A DNA stretch of 64,000 bases, taken from positions 1,388,011-1,452,010 of the forward strand of contig NW_017804509.1 of the NCBI RefSeq assembly GCF_001625305.1. The letters run 5' to 3'. Shown here piece after piece: positions 20,797 to 31,395 of this stretch (within the stretch, counting starts at the first letter, position 1; every line of letters begins with the position of its first letter). A program made the translations under genes and the position numbers. A model generated the notes under the pieces. The model was given only the letters and a program-made list of their open reading frames with translations, was not told the DNA's origin and did not search any database. Source of the stretch: Branchiostoma belcheri (taxonomy: Eukaryota > Chordata > Leptocardii > Amphioxiformes > Branchiostomatidae).

Positions 20797-22149
20797 CTAC
20801 GCCATCAGTATGTCCTGCTCTAAATCGGTTACTTGTGACGCGCCCTGATCTGTACGGCCGCTGGTCGGTCCGGCAGCGGCGCCGTTTGGGTTGCGGGAAA
20901 CATCACTGGGGTCCGGGACAGGGGCAGGGCTCGTTTTGACTCTTTTCTTTAAGCACCAGGTCGGAAGGCAAATGGCTGAGATGAGAAAAGATCCAACAAT
21001 CACGCCAAGGCCAAATGTGAGGAAGGCGGAGAAGGAGAAAGACTGAGCGGGAGCGGTACTGGTACTCCCAGTGGAACCGGTCCCAGTACTAGTACTCCCA
21101 GTGGAACCGGTCCCAGTACTAGTACTCCAAGTGGAACCGGTCCCAGTACTAGTACTCCCAGTGAAACCGGTCCCAGTACTAGTACTCCCAGTGAAACCGG
21201 TCCCAGTACTAGTACTCCCAGTGGAACCGGTACCAGTACTAGTACTCCCAGTGGAACCGATACTGGAAGAAATACTGCTGGTCTCTGCACAGATCAGATC
21301 TTCGGGATCTACAGCTAACAGTAAGTTCCCTGCAAGGTGTTCAGGTCCGGCACAGGTGATTCGCTGTTCAAAACTCAGAGACCCGTTCATCCTTTGCTTA
21401 AAGGGAAGCATCCTGCAGTCACACGGCCAGGGGTTGTTGTTGATGTTCACATTCGAGAAAGAGGACAGGAGGTCATATGCGGCGGACGGGAGGGTCTCCA
21501 TTTGGTTGTTGTTCAGTAAAAGCGTTGACATTGCATGCGACGTATTTGCAGTCGATAGGGCCTCAACGGGGATAGTGCTGATGTTGTTGTGAGATAGGCC
21601 TATGTATTGGAGCGCTCGCAAATTTTCCAATGCCCCAGCTGATATGCTGTTGATGCTGTTGTTATCCAGGTAAAGGTACTGCAGATTATCAAGGTCCACA
21701 AACATGCCAGATTGGAGATTGATTAACTGGTTATTGCTAAGGGTCAAGAACCACAGGCTCTCAAGTCCCACAAACATGCCAGATCGGAGACTGGTTAACT
21801 GGTTATTGTTAAGGGTCAGGTAGGTTACCGTGGACATGATGTAGAACGCTCCGCTGTTGATTACGGAGATCTGGTTGTGATCAAGGTGTAACTCTGCCAG
21901 GCTGCTGTACCTGGAGAAGTCTGACTGACTTAAGGTTGTGATGGAGTTGTGACTCAGGTACAGGTGAGTGATGTTTGTCATCAGGTCCTGAGGAACACTG
22001 GTGAGGCCTCTCCTGCTGCAGTCACAACATGCACAACTGAAACAGTTCCATGCACATAATGACCATGAACAGATGTTACCGCAGCTTCGGGCTGCGACCG
22101 GATCAGTTTCCTTCAGGAGGATCAGCAGAAGAACCAACAACCTCTTCAT
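20797..22149 (-). CDS. LRR5: LRR type-I membrane receptor with STGTG stalk and truncated tail
   Basis: 450 residues. The ATG follows an acceptor (ttgtacag|gcaaaacc). After the signal peptide the LRRNT is unusual: eight Cys in a 22-residue stretch (from CGNICSW to CCDC) instead of four. About 8 LRRs follow, with a partly duplicated SGMFVGLESL/SGMFVDLDNL cassette, then an LRRCT (NPWPCDC), a Ser/Thr/Gly stalk of seven STGTGSTGST-like units, a membrane helix (FGLGVIVGSFLISAICLPTW) and a short tail ending DLEQDILMA. Compared with LRR1/LRR4, the tail has a net shift of 8 bases after GAS and ends early; the lost portion lies past the stop. The YxxL motif is therefore absent from the predicted protein. 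Confidence 0.88.
   Translation of the reverse strand: MKRLLVLLLILLKETDPVAARSCGNICSWSLCAWNCFSCACCDCSRRGLTSVPQDLMTNITHLYLSHNSITTLSQSDFSRYSSLAELHLDHNQISVINSGAFYIMSTVTYLTLNNNQLTSLRSGMFVGLESLWFLTLSNNQLINLQSGMFVDLDNLQYLYLDNNSINSISAGALENLRALQYIGLSHNNISTIPVEALSTANTSHAMSTLLLNNNQMETLPSAAYDLLSSFSNVNINNNPWPCDCRMLPFKQRMNGSLSFEQRITCAGPEHLAGNLLLAVDPEDLICAETSSISSSIGSTGSTSTGTGSTGSTSTGTGFTGSTSTGTGFTGSTSTGTGSTWSTSTGTGSTGSTSTGTGSTGSTSTAPAQSFSFSAFLTFGLGVIVGSFLISAICLPTWCLKKRVKTSPAPVPDPSDVSRNPNGAAAGPTSGRTDQGASQVTDLEQDILMA
21060..21265 (-). repeat. 30-bp coding minisatellite of the LRR5 stalk
   Basis: Seven copies of a 30-bp unit (agtactagtactcccagtgg, then aaccggtccc on the + strand), differing at one or two bases each. 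It encodes the Ser/Thr/Gly repeats. The unit is itself rich in short palindromes (agtactagtact, accggt). Confidence 0.92.
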
Positions 22150-22401
22150 CTTGATTGTGGTTTTGCCTGTACAATAGAGATGAGATGTTACAAGTCATGT
22201 GTACTAGACATCAAGAATTTATTTGTTTACTGGTAATGTATCAATGTGCTGTAAAAAATTGTAATAAAGAAAACAAAGTAGCATCTCGGCAAGTTACAGA
22301 TACTGTTGTAAGGCGTCTTTACACCGAAGTTTACACAACATAATCCTACTTCTAAACGGCCTGTTACTTTCTGTTCTTTACGGCGCCGAACTACACTGGT
22401 G

Positions 22402-22468
22402 TAGCCTGGGTGCCATCCGATTTTTACCCCGAGGTAGCCGTTATACAAATCGGATGGCACCCAGGCTA
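22402..22468. mobile_element. 67-bp foldback MITE (same family as 20381-20468)
   Basis: Inverted arms have the TAGCCTGGGTGCCATCCGAT terminus and its complement. It has a shorter loop than the 88-bp copy and no clear target-site duplication. It lies upstream of LRR5. Confidence 0.8.
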
Positions 22469-22797
22469 AGTGTATTTCTGTAGGTGAATCTGCATGAAGT
22501 AAAAATGAATGCCGTCTTGTTTTTGGATAAATACCCCCTCAATTACAGATACTGTCAGTTTTTAAAACGTATCCATTCGCTTCAGTAACAAATCCTGGCG
22601 TATGTCGTAATCTGGATGTCTAACCTTCATCAACATAACTTAAACAGTGCTTTGTTTGTTTGTTTTATGTGTTAATTATGTAGTGGACTCCACCAATGCA
22701 CAGCCAGCTGGCTTTGCGTTCTGCACTGTGCCAACTACACAAGTGTTTGTACTTCTGTTGCCAAAACTATCTAGACATGTCGTCTTGTTTGTATTAG

Positions 22798-23670
22798 CAC
22801 AGTGCCTTTTCTAAGGACACAAAAGTGAGGCCTCCAAGGGATTCGAAACCAGAACCTTGTCTTTGTGCACACAATGTTGCCATAATACTCCCCTTACTAC
22901 ACTACACAACACAACATGTTTATTCAGGTCAGTGCTATCAAGTTAAATAAGTGCCTCATGTGACGCATAGGGCGGCGCCCATTTCCGTTTTAGTAACCCT
23001 GGGCCACACAGCAGTGCAATCACTACAGCAGGGGGCAAGTCCACTGATAGTGGTGTGCCCATACTCTTTCTCAAATGTATGACTCGTTCTTTGATCGAAC
23101 TCACGACCTACCGAATGCAAGGCGAGCAGACTTCAAGTGACTGTAAGGTTTGAACCACTCATATCGGGAGGATCTCACTAATTATGGAGGAGTCTTAAAC
23201 GTGCACAAGGTGTGGCTCTCCTCAAATACAGGTCCTCGGTCTTTACGTCGCATCCGAGAAGACGTCCCTAACCAAAGCTGGGAACTTATTTCCACCTGGG
23301 GAAACAGGTGTACAGTGCCTTTCTCGTGGAACACAAAAGTCAGGCCTCCCGGGGAGAGTTATCTTTGTCCACTGTTTATTGCCCTAAATTTCTCCTCGTT
23401 ACCAAAAACCACCATGTCTATTCAGACAGAGGAATCGGAGCGGACTTCATTTGAAGTCCCAAGTTGACGCACGCCCACGCACTTGACCCGACTGGAAGAG
23501 AGGGTAACTTATTCTACAGGTAATCATGTTCACCTGAGTTGAGACAGAAATAGGCGCACATTGTCTTTCTCAATGGCTCAACATTTGGGCCTGCAGGGTA
23601 TTCAAAACTAGAGCCCTGTCTTTGTGAACTCAATGTTGACACAAATTTCTCCTTGCTACCAAACACCACC
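22798..23670 (+). repeat. three diverged copies of a dispersed repeat upstream of LRR5
   Basis: Copies at about 22798-22885, 23308-23425 and 23560-23672 share acaaaagt(g/c)aggcctcc, ccctgtctttgtg, atttctccttgctacc and accaccatgtctac. No gene is supported between 22150 and 25550 other than these repeats. Confidence 0.55.
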
Positions 23671-23682
23671 ATGTCTACAGCA

Positions 23683-24134
23683 TTAGGCCACACCGTCTTA
23701 ATTTTTCGGATGACCTCCTCCAAAGACCCCTAAAAAATTAGTGCGCGCGGGCGAATAAAAAGAAAAAATTCCGGCCAAAAATGAAAATGCTACTAAACCA
23801 CAGGAATACAATGTACAAAGCTGGCATTGTGAATTTGCGGCAGTACATGGCAATGTATACACGCCGGTACATGCTGGCTTTTTGCGGAATTTATGATTCA
23901 ACACTGTGCGTATGTACTGAGTTCTTGAGTCGTGGAGCTTCAGTAGCCTGGGTGCCATTCTCCAGGGTTACATGTTTGTACCATCGGCTCCGTATTGTCG
24001 CTAACTACTATGGACTATCCAGGCCTTGAGCCAGGTCAGAGCCTTGGAGGACGTGATCTCTTTTTTTTTGAGAACAGACGAAAAGCAATGCGCGCGCGGA
24101 TAACATCCATGCAATTAAGACGGTGTGGCCTTAT
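23683..24134. mobile_element. terminal-inverted-repeat element, about 450 bp
   Basis: The left end aggccacaccgtcttaatt (about 23685-23704) and right end aattaagacggtgtggcct (24113-24131) are exact complements. It is GC-rich inside (gcgcgcg blocks near both ends) and holds a fragment of the agcctgggtgccat element. There is no transposase frame, so it is non-autonomous. Its ends resemble the ggccacacc ends of the element at 38349-39138. Confidence 0.75.
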
Positions 24135-24644
24135 CATTATTATTGTGGCAGATTTTGCATTTTATTGTATGCTAATGTTGCGCAAATACTACTACTGTAA
24201 AGGTAATTTTACTTGTAACCAGTGACATACTAAGTTCTCACATGTAGTCTATTCAACCATGGTCTTTAAACGTTACTGAACAATGGGTACTGTTCTAACC
24301 TATCTTTGCATAGCTTTTTAATCGAAATAGTGAATCACATTTTAAATTTTGTGTGTAATTATGCACAATCAATGCAATGTATGAATTGAATCCCATATTT
24401 AATGTTATTTGACATGTTAAGTAAAGCTGAATCCGAATTTAGGCACGGTTCTGAATGAGGCACCTAATAGCACGAGCGCACTGGTACCTTTAACTGAATC
24501 TAAAAGTGAAACTACTATAAATATAAAAGCAAAACTTACCAAAAAGCAGTTTTCTTAGTTTTTAGAAGAGTTCCAGAAGCCCAAACAGCCCTCAGCTGTG
24601 TGAATCGCCTGCTCTCAGATATAAGCTTAAAGTAAGACTTCAGA

Positions 24645-24990
24645 AACCCGTCTGATGTTTTCTGTGTCCGGCCTTCCCGAACCCAAACTTGTAACTGGGC
24701 AGCACGTTTAACTGTGTGGGCGTGTCTTTGTGTACACTGTTTACCCTGTCGGTTATATAATACTACTGTGTCTATTCAGAGAGAGTTACTTGAGCAGGCC
24801 TCATTTATAGAAGTCACAATCCACACACCTGACCTCTTGGTCTTGAAGTAACCCTGCTACTTGCGCCATTATTTTCATGTAACACAAGGTATTTATTTAT
24901 TGTATAGACGCGTCTTTGTTCTACTCTCCAATTACCAATGAGGGCAAGACACCATGTACAGTTGGCCAGCCCGTAACTCGTTGGCCCCGG
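24645..24990 (-). repeat. orphan copy of the LRR4 upstream region
   Basis: Matches 18900-19240 over about 340 bp in the same orientation. No LRR coding sequence adjoins it on the left (24135-24640), so it is a detached 5' flank of an LRR gene, perhaps left by a deletion or a partial duplication. Confidence 0.7.
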
Positions 24991-25499
24991 TATTACAACT
25001 CATCTTAGAGATTTTCGTGGTCCAATCAGTGTTACCGCTGCTCATAATGAGATGCTTCCTGCAAAGAGGTTTTAGCCGCTAGGCGGGGCTTTTGAGGCAT
25101 GTGTGCAGAATGGCAGAATGATATAACCCCATTGTTTAAACATATCATGCGACGAACATGTACGAATAAAATTATCATGTCATTCCTCTATCTGACCGGC
25201 ATGTTTTAAAAGAAACCCATAAACCAACGAGGAACATTACATATAATTACAACATAAACATAAATGAACATATACATGTATCATATTGTATGTACATTTA
25301 ACTGTTATATCTATATAACATCATCATTTGTCCCAACACCAATAGGCCAAGCAACGTTGTTGGCTAATGGACATTGCTTGGTAGATTTGAGATTTCCTTT
25401 GAGCATCGTTGAATCTGCTAGGTATTACTTTTGTGGTTACTTTTCAAGATAGTTTTGAGAAAAACTAGTATCATACATGATCTTGGTACGATTTGAATT

Positions 25500-25575
25500 T
25501 CGCGCGCTGCCCACCACCTCTCGCATCCTCCCGCGAGAGCCGGCGAGACTTGTGACGTCATATGGCGGAAGTTGG
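25500..25575 (+). promoter_or_regulatory. CpG-rich promoter with CRE, inferred for the NR1H gene
   Basis: A C+G-rich island in A+T-rich surroundings. The palindromic CRE TGACGTCA (25553-25560) is followed at once by atggcgg (YY1-like) and cggaagt (ETS-like). No TATA box was seen. These are motif matches only. Assignment to the nuclear receptor rests on orientation and the donor at 25847. Confidence 0.5.
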
Positions 25576-25846
25576 ATTCGGGGTTGGAACTTTTCAGTCG
25601 TCAGTAGTGATATTTATTTTGGGAGGGGACAAAAACCGGCTGTATAGAAACCTTTCTCCTGCTGCAGAAATGGCACAGAAATGCCGATTGGACAGCTGAA
25701 AGACTTACCAAGGACTGTGACTTGTTGTATTTTCTTACGGCAGTGTTTTTACGAAGTAACGACTACACTAGTACTAGAAGTCCCGCCCACTTGCTGATAA
25801 TATTTTGTGGATCCTGAGTTCGGTACAACTGGTGGCCAGCTTTCCG
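25570..25846 (+). other. putative noncoding first exon of the NR1H gene
   Basis: The stretch runs from the CRE region to the donor ttccg|gtgagtctgg (GT at 25847). No long open frame is present. It would splice over about 9.4 kb to the acceptor at 35280. The start is approximate and the link is an inference. Confidence 0.45.
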
Positions 25847-25998
25847 GTGAGTCTGGTGGATTTCTACACTTGTAGATGAACAGTTGTTGTACATTTGACT
25901 CCACAGAAGTACGACATTCTTTCCTTATTTATGTGTAAACTTGACTCAATCGTCACAAGACTGCGAAATCGGGCTTCTTGGAACTTCCCGAGTTGGGG

Positions 25999-26394
25999 TC
26001 ACAGAGAGTTCACGATTTGGGAGGAAGTCTCGGCTTTAGTATAAAAGCGAGTGGAATTAAGGCTTCTTTTGCGTACAGGTACAATTTTAAGGGACTGGCT
26101 CCTGGTATAAGTGAGCTTACAGGTAAGTTTGGGGTTGGGATTGTTCTGTTGGGGTTTGTGGCGTTGTTTTTGGTTCAAGTTTAACAAATAACAAGTAAAC
26201 AACACAGAGAGTTCACAGTTTGGGAGGAAGTCTCGGCTTTAGTATAGAAACGGGTGGAATTAAGGGCTTCTTTAAATGTGTACAGGTATAATTTTGAGGG
26301 ACTTACTGCCCGTACAGGTGAGCTTGGTTGGTCGCTAAGATTTTTCTGTTGGCCCCGGGGGTTTGTGGCGTTGTTTTGGGTCAAGTTTAAGGTT
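25999..26394 (+). repeat. tandem duplication of about 200 bp
   Basis: Two copies (about 25999-26183 and 26204-26394) share gagttcac, gggaggaagtctcggcttta, gtggaattaag and gtttgtggcgttgttttt. Each contains acaggt(g/a)ag donor-like sites. The small reverse-strand frames here come from this duplication. Confidence 0.85.
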
Positions 26395-26644
26395 ACAACA
26401 ACACATTTATGAAGTTTCTTGCCGGCGGAGTTGAACTTTGGAAAAGTGTAGAACAAAAGTCACCATGTCACGTACACAGGGGCAGGAAATGACTCTGCTC
26501 TTTGACATCCTTTTCTTGTAATTTGGATTTACAGGTTTTTATGTTAACGTTACATTAATTTTTGAACCCTTTTATTTTATAATTACTAAGACGTTAGCTA
26601 TTTTGTTGAGTCCTCGGCTGTTATACAGTGCCTGAACATTCAGT

Positions 26645-26985
26645 GCCTAGAGAATCTGTGCTGTAATCTGAGCCTTAAGAATTGTAGCTGTAATCTGAGC
26701 CTTAAGAATTGTAGCTGTAATCTGAGCCTTAAGAATTATAGCTGTAATCTGATCCTTGTAGTTGTAATCTGATCCTTGTAGTTGTAATCTGATCCTTGTA
26801 GTTGTAATCTGACCCTTAAGAATTGTATCTGTAATCTGACCCTTAAGAATTATAGCTGTAATCTGATCCTTGTAGTTGTAATCTGATCCTTGTAGCTGAG
26901 CCTGTAATCTGACCCTGAATTTTAGCTGTAATATGATCCCTGTAGTTGTAATCTGACCCATATACATGTAATCTGACCCTTCCTT
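26645..26985 (+). repeat. short-period tandem repeat
   Basis: Alternating units gtaatctgagccttaagaat and gatccttgtagttgtaatct, 20-27 bp each, about 14 in all. The reverse-strand frame through it is a repeat shadow. Confidence 0.9.
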
Positions 26986-27110
26986 TATCTCATGACCAGT
27001 ACTGAACCACGATCCTTCCTTCCTTCCTTTGACAGGACTTCAGTAAGTTAAACACTTACGGTGTTCACAATCACAACTTCACATTGATTTATTTAGAGAC
27101 ATGTTCACAG

Positions 27111-27299
27111 CTCCAGTGCTAGTCTGGGTGCCAGACTGTTGCCAGGGCCAGTATACAGGCTAGCTCCTCGGCTCCAGTGCTAGTCTGGGTGCCAGACTGT
27201 TGCCAGGGCCAGTATACAGGCTAGCTCCTCGGCTCCAGGGCTAGCCTGGGTGCCAGACTGTTGCCAGGGCCAGTGTAAATGCAAGCTCCTCGGCTCTAG
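27111..27299 (+). repeat. three 61-bp tandem copies containing the foldback terminus
   Basis: Copies start at 27111, 27172 and 27233. Each reads ctccag(t/g)g(c/g)ctag, then (t/c)ctgggtgccagactgttgcc. They share ctgggtgcca with the foldback elements at 20381 and 22402. A single related copy lies near 41270. Confidence 0.85.
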
Positions 27300-28490
27300 G
27301 GCTAAGATATATTGCCTCCCAGTATCCAGTTCAATGTAACAGTCAACTGGAGTAGCACGAAAAGTGGCGAATCAACCTGCTACAAACAGCATCGTATTTC
27401 CCCAAACTGTCACAGTTGCCTGCACTAGGGATGTTCTGATTGGCTGATGTCTCTGGTGACCTTCAGATGCACTCAGGCTGCCACTTCACTTCAAGATATC
27501 AAGTTACATTACAGTTTGTTTGGAATAGTCCATCTTCATTCAGAGGGGTGTTCTAGAAAATACATTCGACTTAGGACTCGAAAGTCGTTTTGCTGTTGTA
27601 AGTTGAATGTACTTGTAATTCTTTTGTCTCATCAGTTGGAGATTTTTTAGCATACTAAAACTTTATTATAAGTTTATTACAAGTGTTTAAGGCTACTTTT
27701 TTGCTTCCGTAAGTTTGAATGGTTTGATCCAATGAAACAATCCGTTGTCTCTCTCGCTTACTGGGACAAGTTGGGAACTTCTGGTGTCTGCATCCGGAGA
27801 AAAGAACAGGTCAGGAATAATATTGATTAATAGGAAATGGAATGGATTTGACAGTTCCTGTACACTTTGTGTCTTGTTTTTGTGCCAACTGTCCCACATT
27901 TTGGGATGTACGTGTACATGTATCAGCACCTGTAAAATTTGTGTTAGCTTCTAGTGATGAAATAGTTTGAATGTGTTGCTGTTATAATATTTCTCAATGT
28001 TAAAGGTTTGTAAGTGTGTTAACCTTTATCACATTGCCTGGTTTTGGTGTTAGGCAGCAGGGAGAAGGTTAACCTTTAGCACACTGAAGTAGCTGTTTGG
28101 CTACCAATTCTCTATTGGTTACAGGGTTAGGCAGCAGGGAGAAGGTTAACCTTTAGCACACTGAAGTAGCCCTTTGAAAAGGTTTAAGAAGCCAAGAACA
28201 GGTAAGTTCATTTTCTCTGAGTGTCTATATAGCTAGTCAGTGGTTTGTTACATGCTCTAGGTCATAGGTCAATGGTTTGTTGTGCTGTAGGTCATAGGTC
28301 AAGTGCTCGTTGCTGCAATACTGTTCCATCGAGGGTCAGATTGCGTGACCTTGGCATTGAAACAGCTGATTAGTTTTGTTGAAGGTCACAAATACTTTGA
28401 CTAAGTTAGTAAGTAGGACGTTTTATAGTGTTGACACAGTGTCTGTTGAATGTTTGACACTTAAGGAATGAGTTATGAAGTAAGTTAAAC

Positions 28491-28840
28491 TTAAAGGCAT
28501 CCAGTGCAGTTTTAAGGCTTGGAAACCTGATTTTTAAAAGCCAATATTCTAGTCATTTATCTACATACTGAGTTGAAACCACACTACCCCAGTGTATATT
28601 GAACCTCACGGAGCAAAAATACCCAAAATTCTGACGGAAAATGGTTACTGGAAGGACCCTGGGCTGATTTTTAGGGTACCACCCAGAAAATAAAGGCTAA
28701 TCTTGGGGCTTGTTTCTGAAGTTTTGAAAAGTATGAAATACTGAATTCAAATGTGCTAATGTCCAGTAGTATGATTGTGTCAATATCACAAAGATTGCCT
28801 TATCAAGAATATTTCTAGTTTTCTGAGTTTTTGAAGGACA
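28491..28840. mobile_element. MITE-like element, copy 1 (left end preserved)
   Basis: Starts TTAAAGGCATCCAGTGC. Its body (ttatctacatactgagttga, tgaacctcacggagcaaaaa, caatatcacaaagattgcct) matches 33331-33662. The right end is lost. The complementary terminus gcattggatgcctttaa is kept in the other copy, so the two together define a terminal inverted repeat. Confidence 0.75.
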
Positions 28841-29084
28841 GGATAATTTGTCCAGCAGCTTATCTGTGAGTGAGTTGGAGTTCCTCTGTGTTGTTGGCTG
28901 TCTGTAGTGACTCCAAACGTACACAGCCTGGCAGCTCCCAATAACAAGCTGTCACTCGCAACCGATCACAAGTCACAGGAACTATTTCCGCCAGACCCAT
29001 GCCAACATACCAAGTTGAACGTGAACAACTTCTAAATCATAACCATAGAACCAGTAAAACTCAGTAGCCTGGGTATCGGGGGGG

Positions 29085-29300
29085 GGGGTGGTGTCCCGCA
29101 AGCCCTTTTCCATAGAGCGTAATCGGCCGTTTTAATTCTACATCGAGCACAGACGAACCACTGTAATTTAACACAGAGCGTAATGGACTATTGGGGCGTT
29201 TTGCGTATTTTTTAATTCCACATGATACATATTGCAGCCAGCTCTCAAAATTTAGCGTACAGCGTTGTCAGGACCCCCCATGCAGGCCCCCACACAGGGT
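29085..29300 (-). repeat. dispersed repeat, inverted relative to 29866-30072
   Basis: Shares cccttttcc-tagagcgtaatc(g) and ttagcgtacagcgttgtcag on the opposite strand with the copy at 29866. The open frame just downstream (29191-29454) is not a supported gene. Confidence 0.65.
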
Positions 29301-29865
29301 AACTTTGAGCCTAGTGTGCTGTGGGTCTGGCACCCAGGCTGGCTGTCCTTCAGAGCTGCGGACTGTCCCCAGGTTGTTGACTTGTCTTGTTGACTCGGCC
29401 AGGCTGGCTGGAGTGTTGTGCTTGTGTTTTGGATTAGAACAGAAGACGACTTAGATCTTAGACTCCATATCTTGGGCAGATCTTAAGACATTTTCCAGAC
29501 ATCACCTTACGAGGTAAGGATTTAACCCTTTTCCTACCGCCACTCCACATTGTAGACACTATACATATTATACATGTAGGTACTGTAACATAAGTAGTAA
29601 AAGGGTTACTACCAGGTAGTAGATATTCAGTAATTGCTGATGTTGAGTTTTTCATTTGTAGTTGTTAAGTTTTAAGCTTTTGGCAAGTGTCAAGACCTAA
29701 GAAAACATGGGACATGGGTGTTGTAGAATTGCCTAGCTAGTGGGTCAATTGATGCATGATTAGGGTTTTTCCTTATGAATCATAATACTAGTTTGCCATA
29801 TTCTAACACAGCGAAGGCAAAGTAGGTACACTGTACGATCAAACTGGTTCATGACAAACAGAGGA

Positions 29866-30072
29866 GGGCCTGCAAGGGGGGGTCCCGACAACGCTCTACG
29901 GTGAATTTGGAAACCCTCGATTACGCTTTACGATAAATTCCAAGTGGCTACAACGCATTACGTGGAATTATAACGCCAAATACGCTCTAATATTAGAGCG
30001 GGCCGTCTACGCTCTACGTAGAATTAAAATGGCCGATTACGCCCTACGGAAAAGGGCATGCGGGCCCCCCCA
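29866..30072 (+). repeat. dispersed repeat, plus-strand copy
   Basis: gcctgcaaggggggtcccga, then caacgctctacgg, ends ggaaaagggcatgcgggccc. Further diverged or truncated copies are at about 37556-37680 and possibly 57412-57592. The internal theme (at)tacg(c)(t/c)ctacg repeats several times. Confidence 0.65.
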
Positions 30073-31174
30073 GAGGTTTATTTTTACCCAGTGAGTGAAT
30101 GATACAGATAGACCACTGGCTCTGTTGTGTACATACTTGAAGTAGTGTACACACTGGTAGCAACATTAGGCTGGAAATACTGTTTTTCAGGTACGTGCAA
30201 TATAGCACATTGGCATAGACTTTAGGTGCGATTTGAAAAATTTATCTGCAAAATTTATGCCAATGGGTAATGTTGCAGGTACCTGAATAAAAAGGTATTT
30301 GGAGCCCTGCCAACAGTGTGTACACTACTTGAAGTATGTGTAGTCAGACCTGCTGCTGCTTTATATAAGGGTGAAGGTGGCACAGAACAAACATCTTAAA
30401 TTCTTATCTCACTTACATAATTACAGGTATGGTCTATAGATCTGTCACTGGACTTCTGAGGTATGGGACATCTTAGGCTATGCTAAGTTAATTTGTTGGT
30501 TCTCAGATGAAGGTATTAAACCTAAGATGTGGGATGAAAACAGTCTGAGGGGAGGTTTGTACAATTGTAACAGTGGGGGTTATAGGTGCTACCAACTGAC
30601 CCGGCCGATGGGTCTAGACCTTTTAATCAAATTGTTAGAGCGTCAGGGTTGTGACTATGTAAGCTGGTGCCTGGGTTTGGTGTGGGTTTGAACCCCGGCC
30701 CGGGACCAGGAGTGTCTTTGTGTTTCTTCTCTCCTAACTCTTACACAGGTTCAGGTGCTGAATATATCATAACCATCTTGTGCTCAGACCTCCTTTTTGA
30801 TTCAGTTTGAAATATTGATGCAGAGAATAGTCAGAGGCTTGCAGAGGACTAATATTTCTTTTGGTGTTAAAGTGGCAACTACACATTAATGTGAACACTG
30901 AACGTAGGAGATCTTGAGAGGTTTTGACAAAATGTTTTGTTTCAATTACTGCATAAAAGTGATCAAAGATCAAAGGCAGGAGAACTACCGTCTTGTTTTG
31001 ATAATTCTCAGCTCCACTTCAGGTGTTTAAAGACTTGCTAGTGATTTATAATACGTTGTTGTGGTCCTGTGGGAGTTTTATAGAGCACACAGGACATTAG
31101 TGTTTGCAGTCCTACACTTACTGTGGGCTCTGTTTTTCACATAAAACTGGGCTGAGACACAGTCAGACTAAATA

Positions 31175-31395
31175 TCCAGGGTTAGAAATACTGGGTGCAT
31201 GTGCACCTTATATAATTTAGTTCAACCAAATTTGGAGCTGTGCAAGCAATTTTTTTGTAGGTCACTGGTGCACCCAAATATTTTTGTGGTATTTTGTACA
31301 TATTACATGTACATACAGGATATTTTTGACATCTAAGTGTCAGAAAAACAATAAAATCTTTGTTGTAGTTACTTGTTTAAGATTTTAAAGTTAGA
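31175..31395 (+). repeat. dispersed repeat family with gtgcaccc cores, copy 1
   Basis: tagaaatactgggtgcatgt, then gtgcacc, accaaatttggagctgtgca, and tctaagtgtcagaaaa. The other copies are 46357-46560 (full) and 37485-37558 (5' part only, running directly into another repeat). Confidence 0.7.

Noticed and set aside
21000-21290. Reverse-strand and opposite-strand frames over the LRR5 stalk (PVPVLVLPVE repeats)
   Set aside because: Shadows of the 30-bp coding minisatellite.
4023-22149. True agnathan-style VLR loci with assembling gene segments
   Set aside because: All five genes are complete in the germline and no separate LRR cassette bank was seen; only the domain layout is similar.
26640-27300. 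Regular repeats that could suggest a CRISPR-like array
   Set aside because: Units are directly adjacent with no unique spacers, and the DNA is animal genomic.
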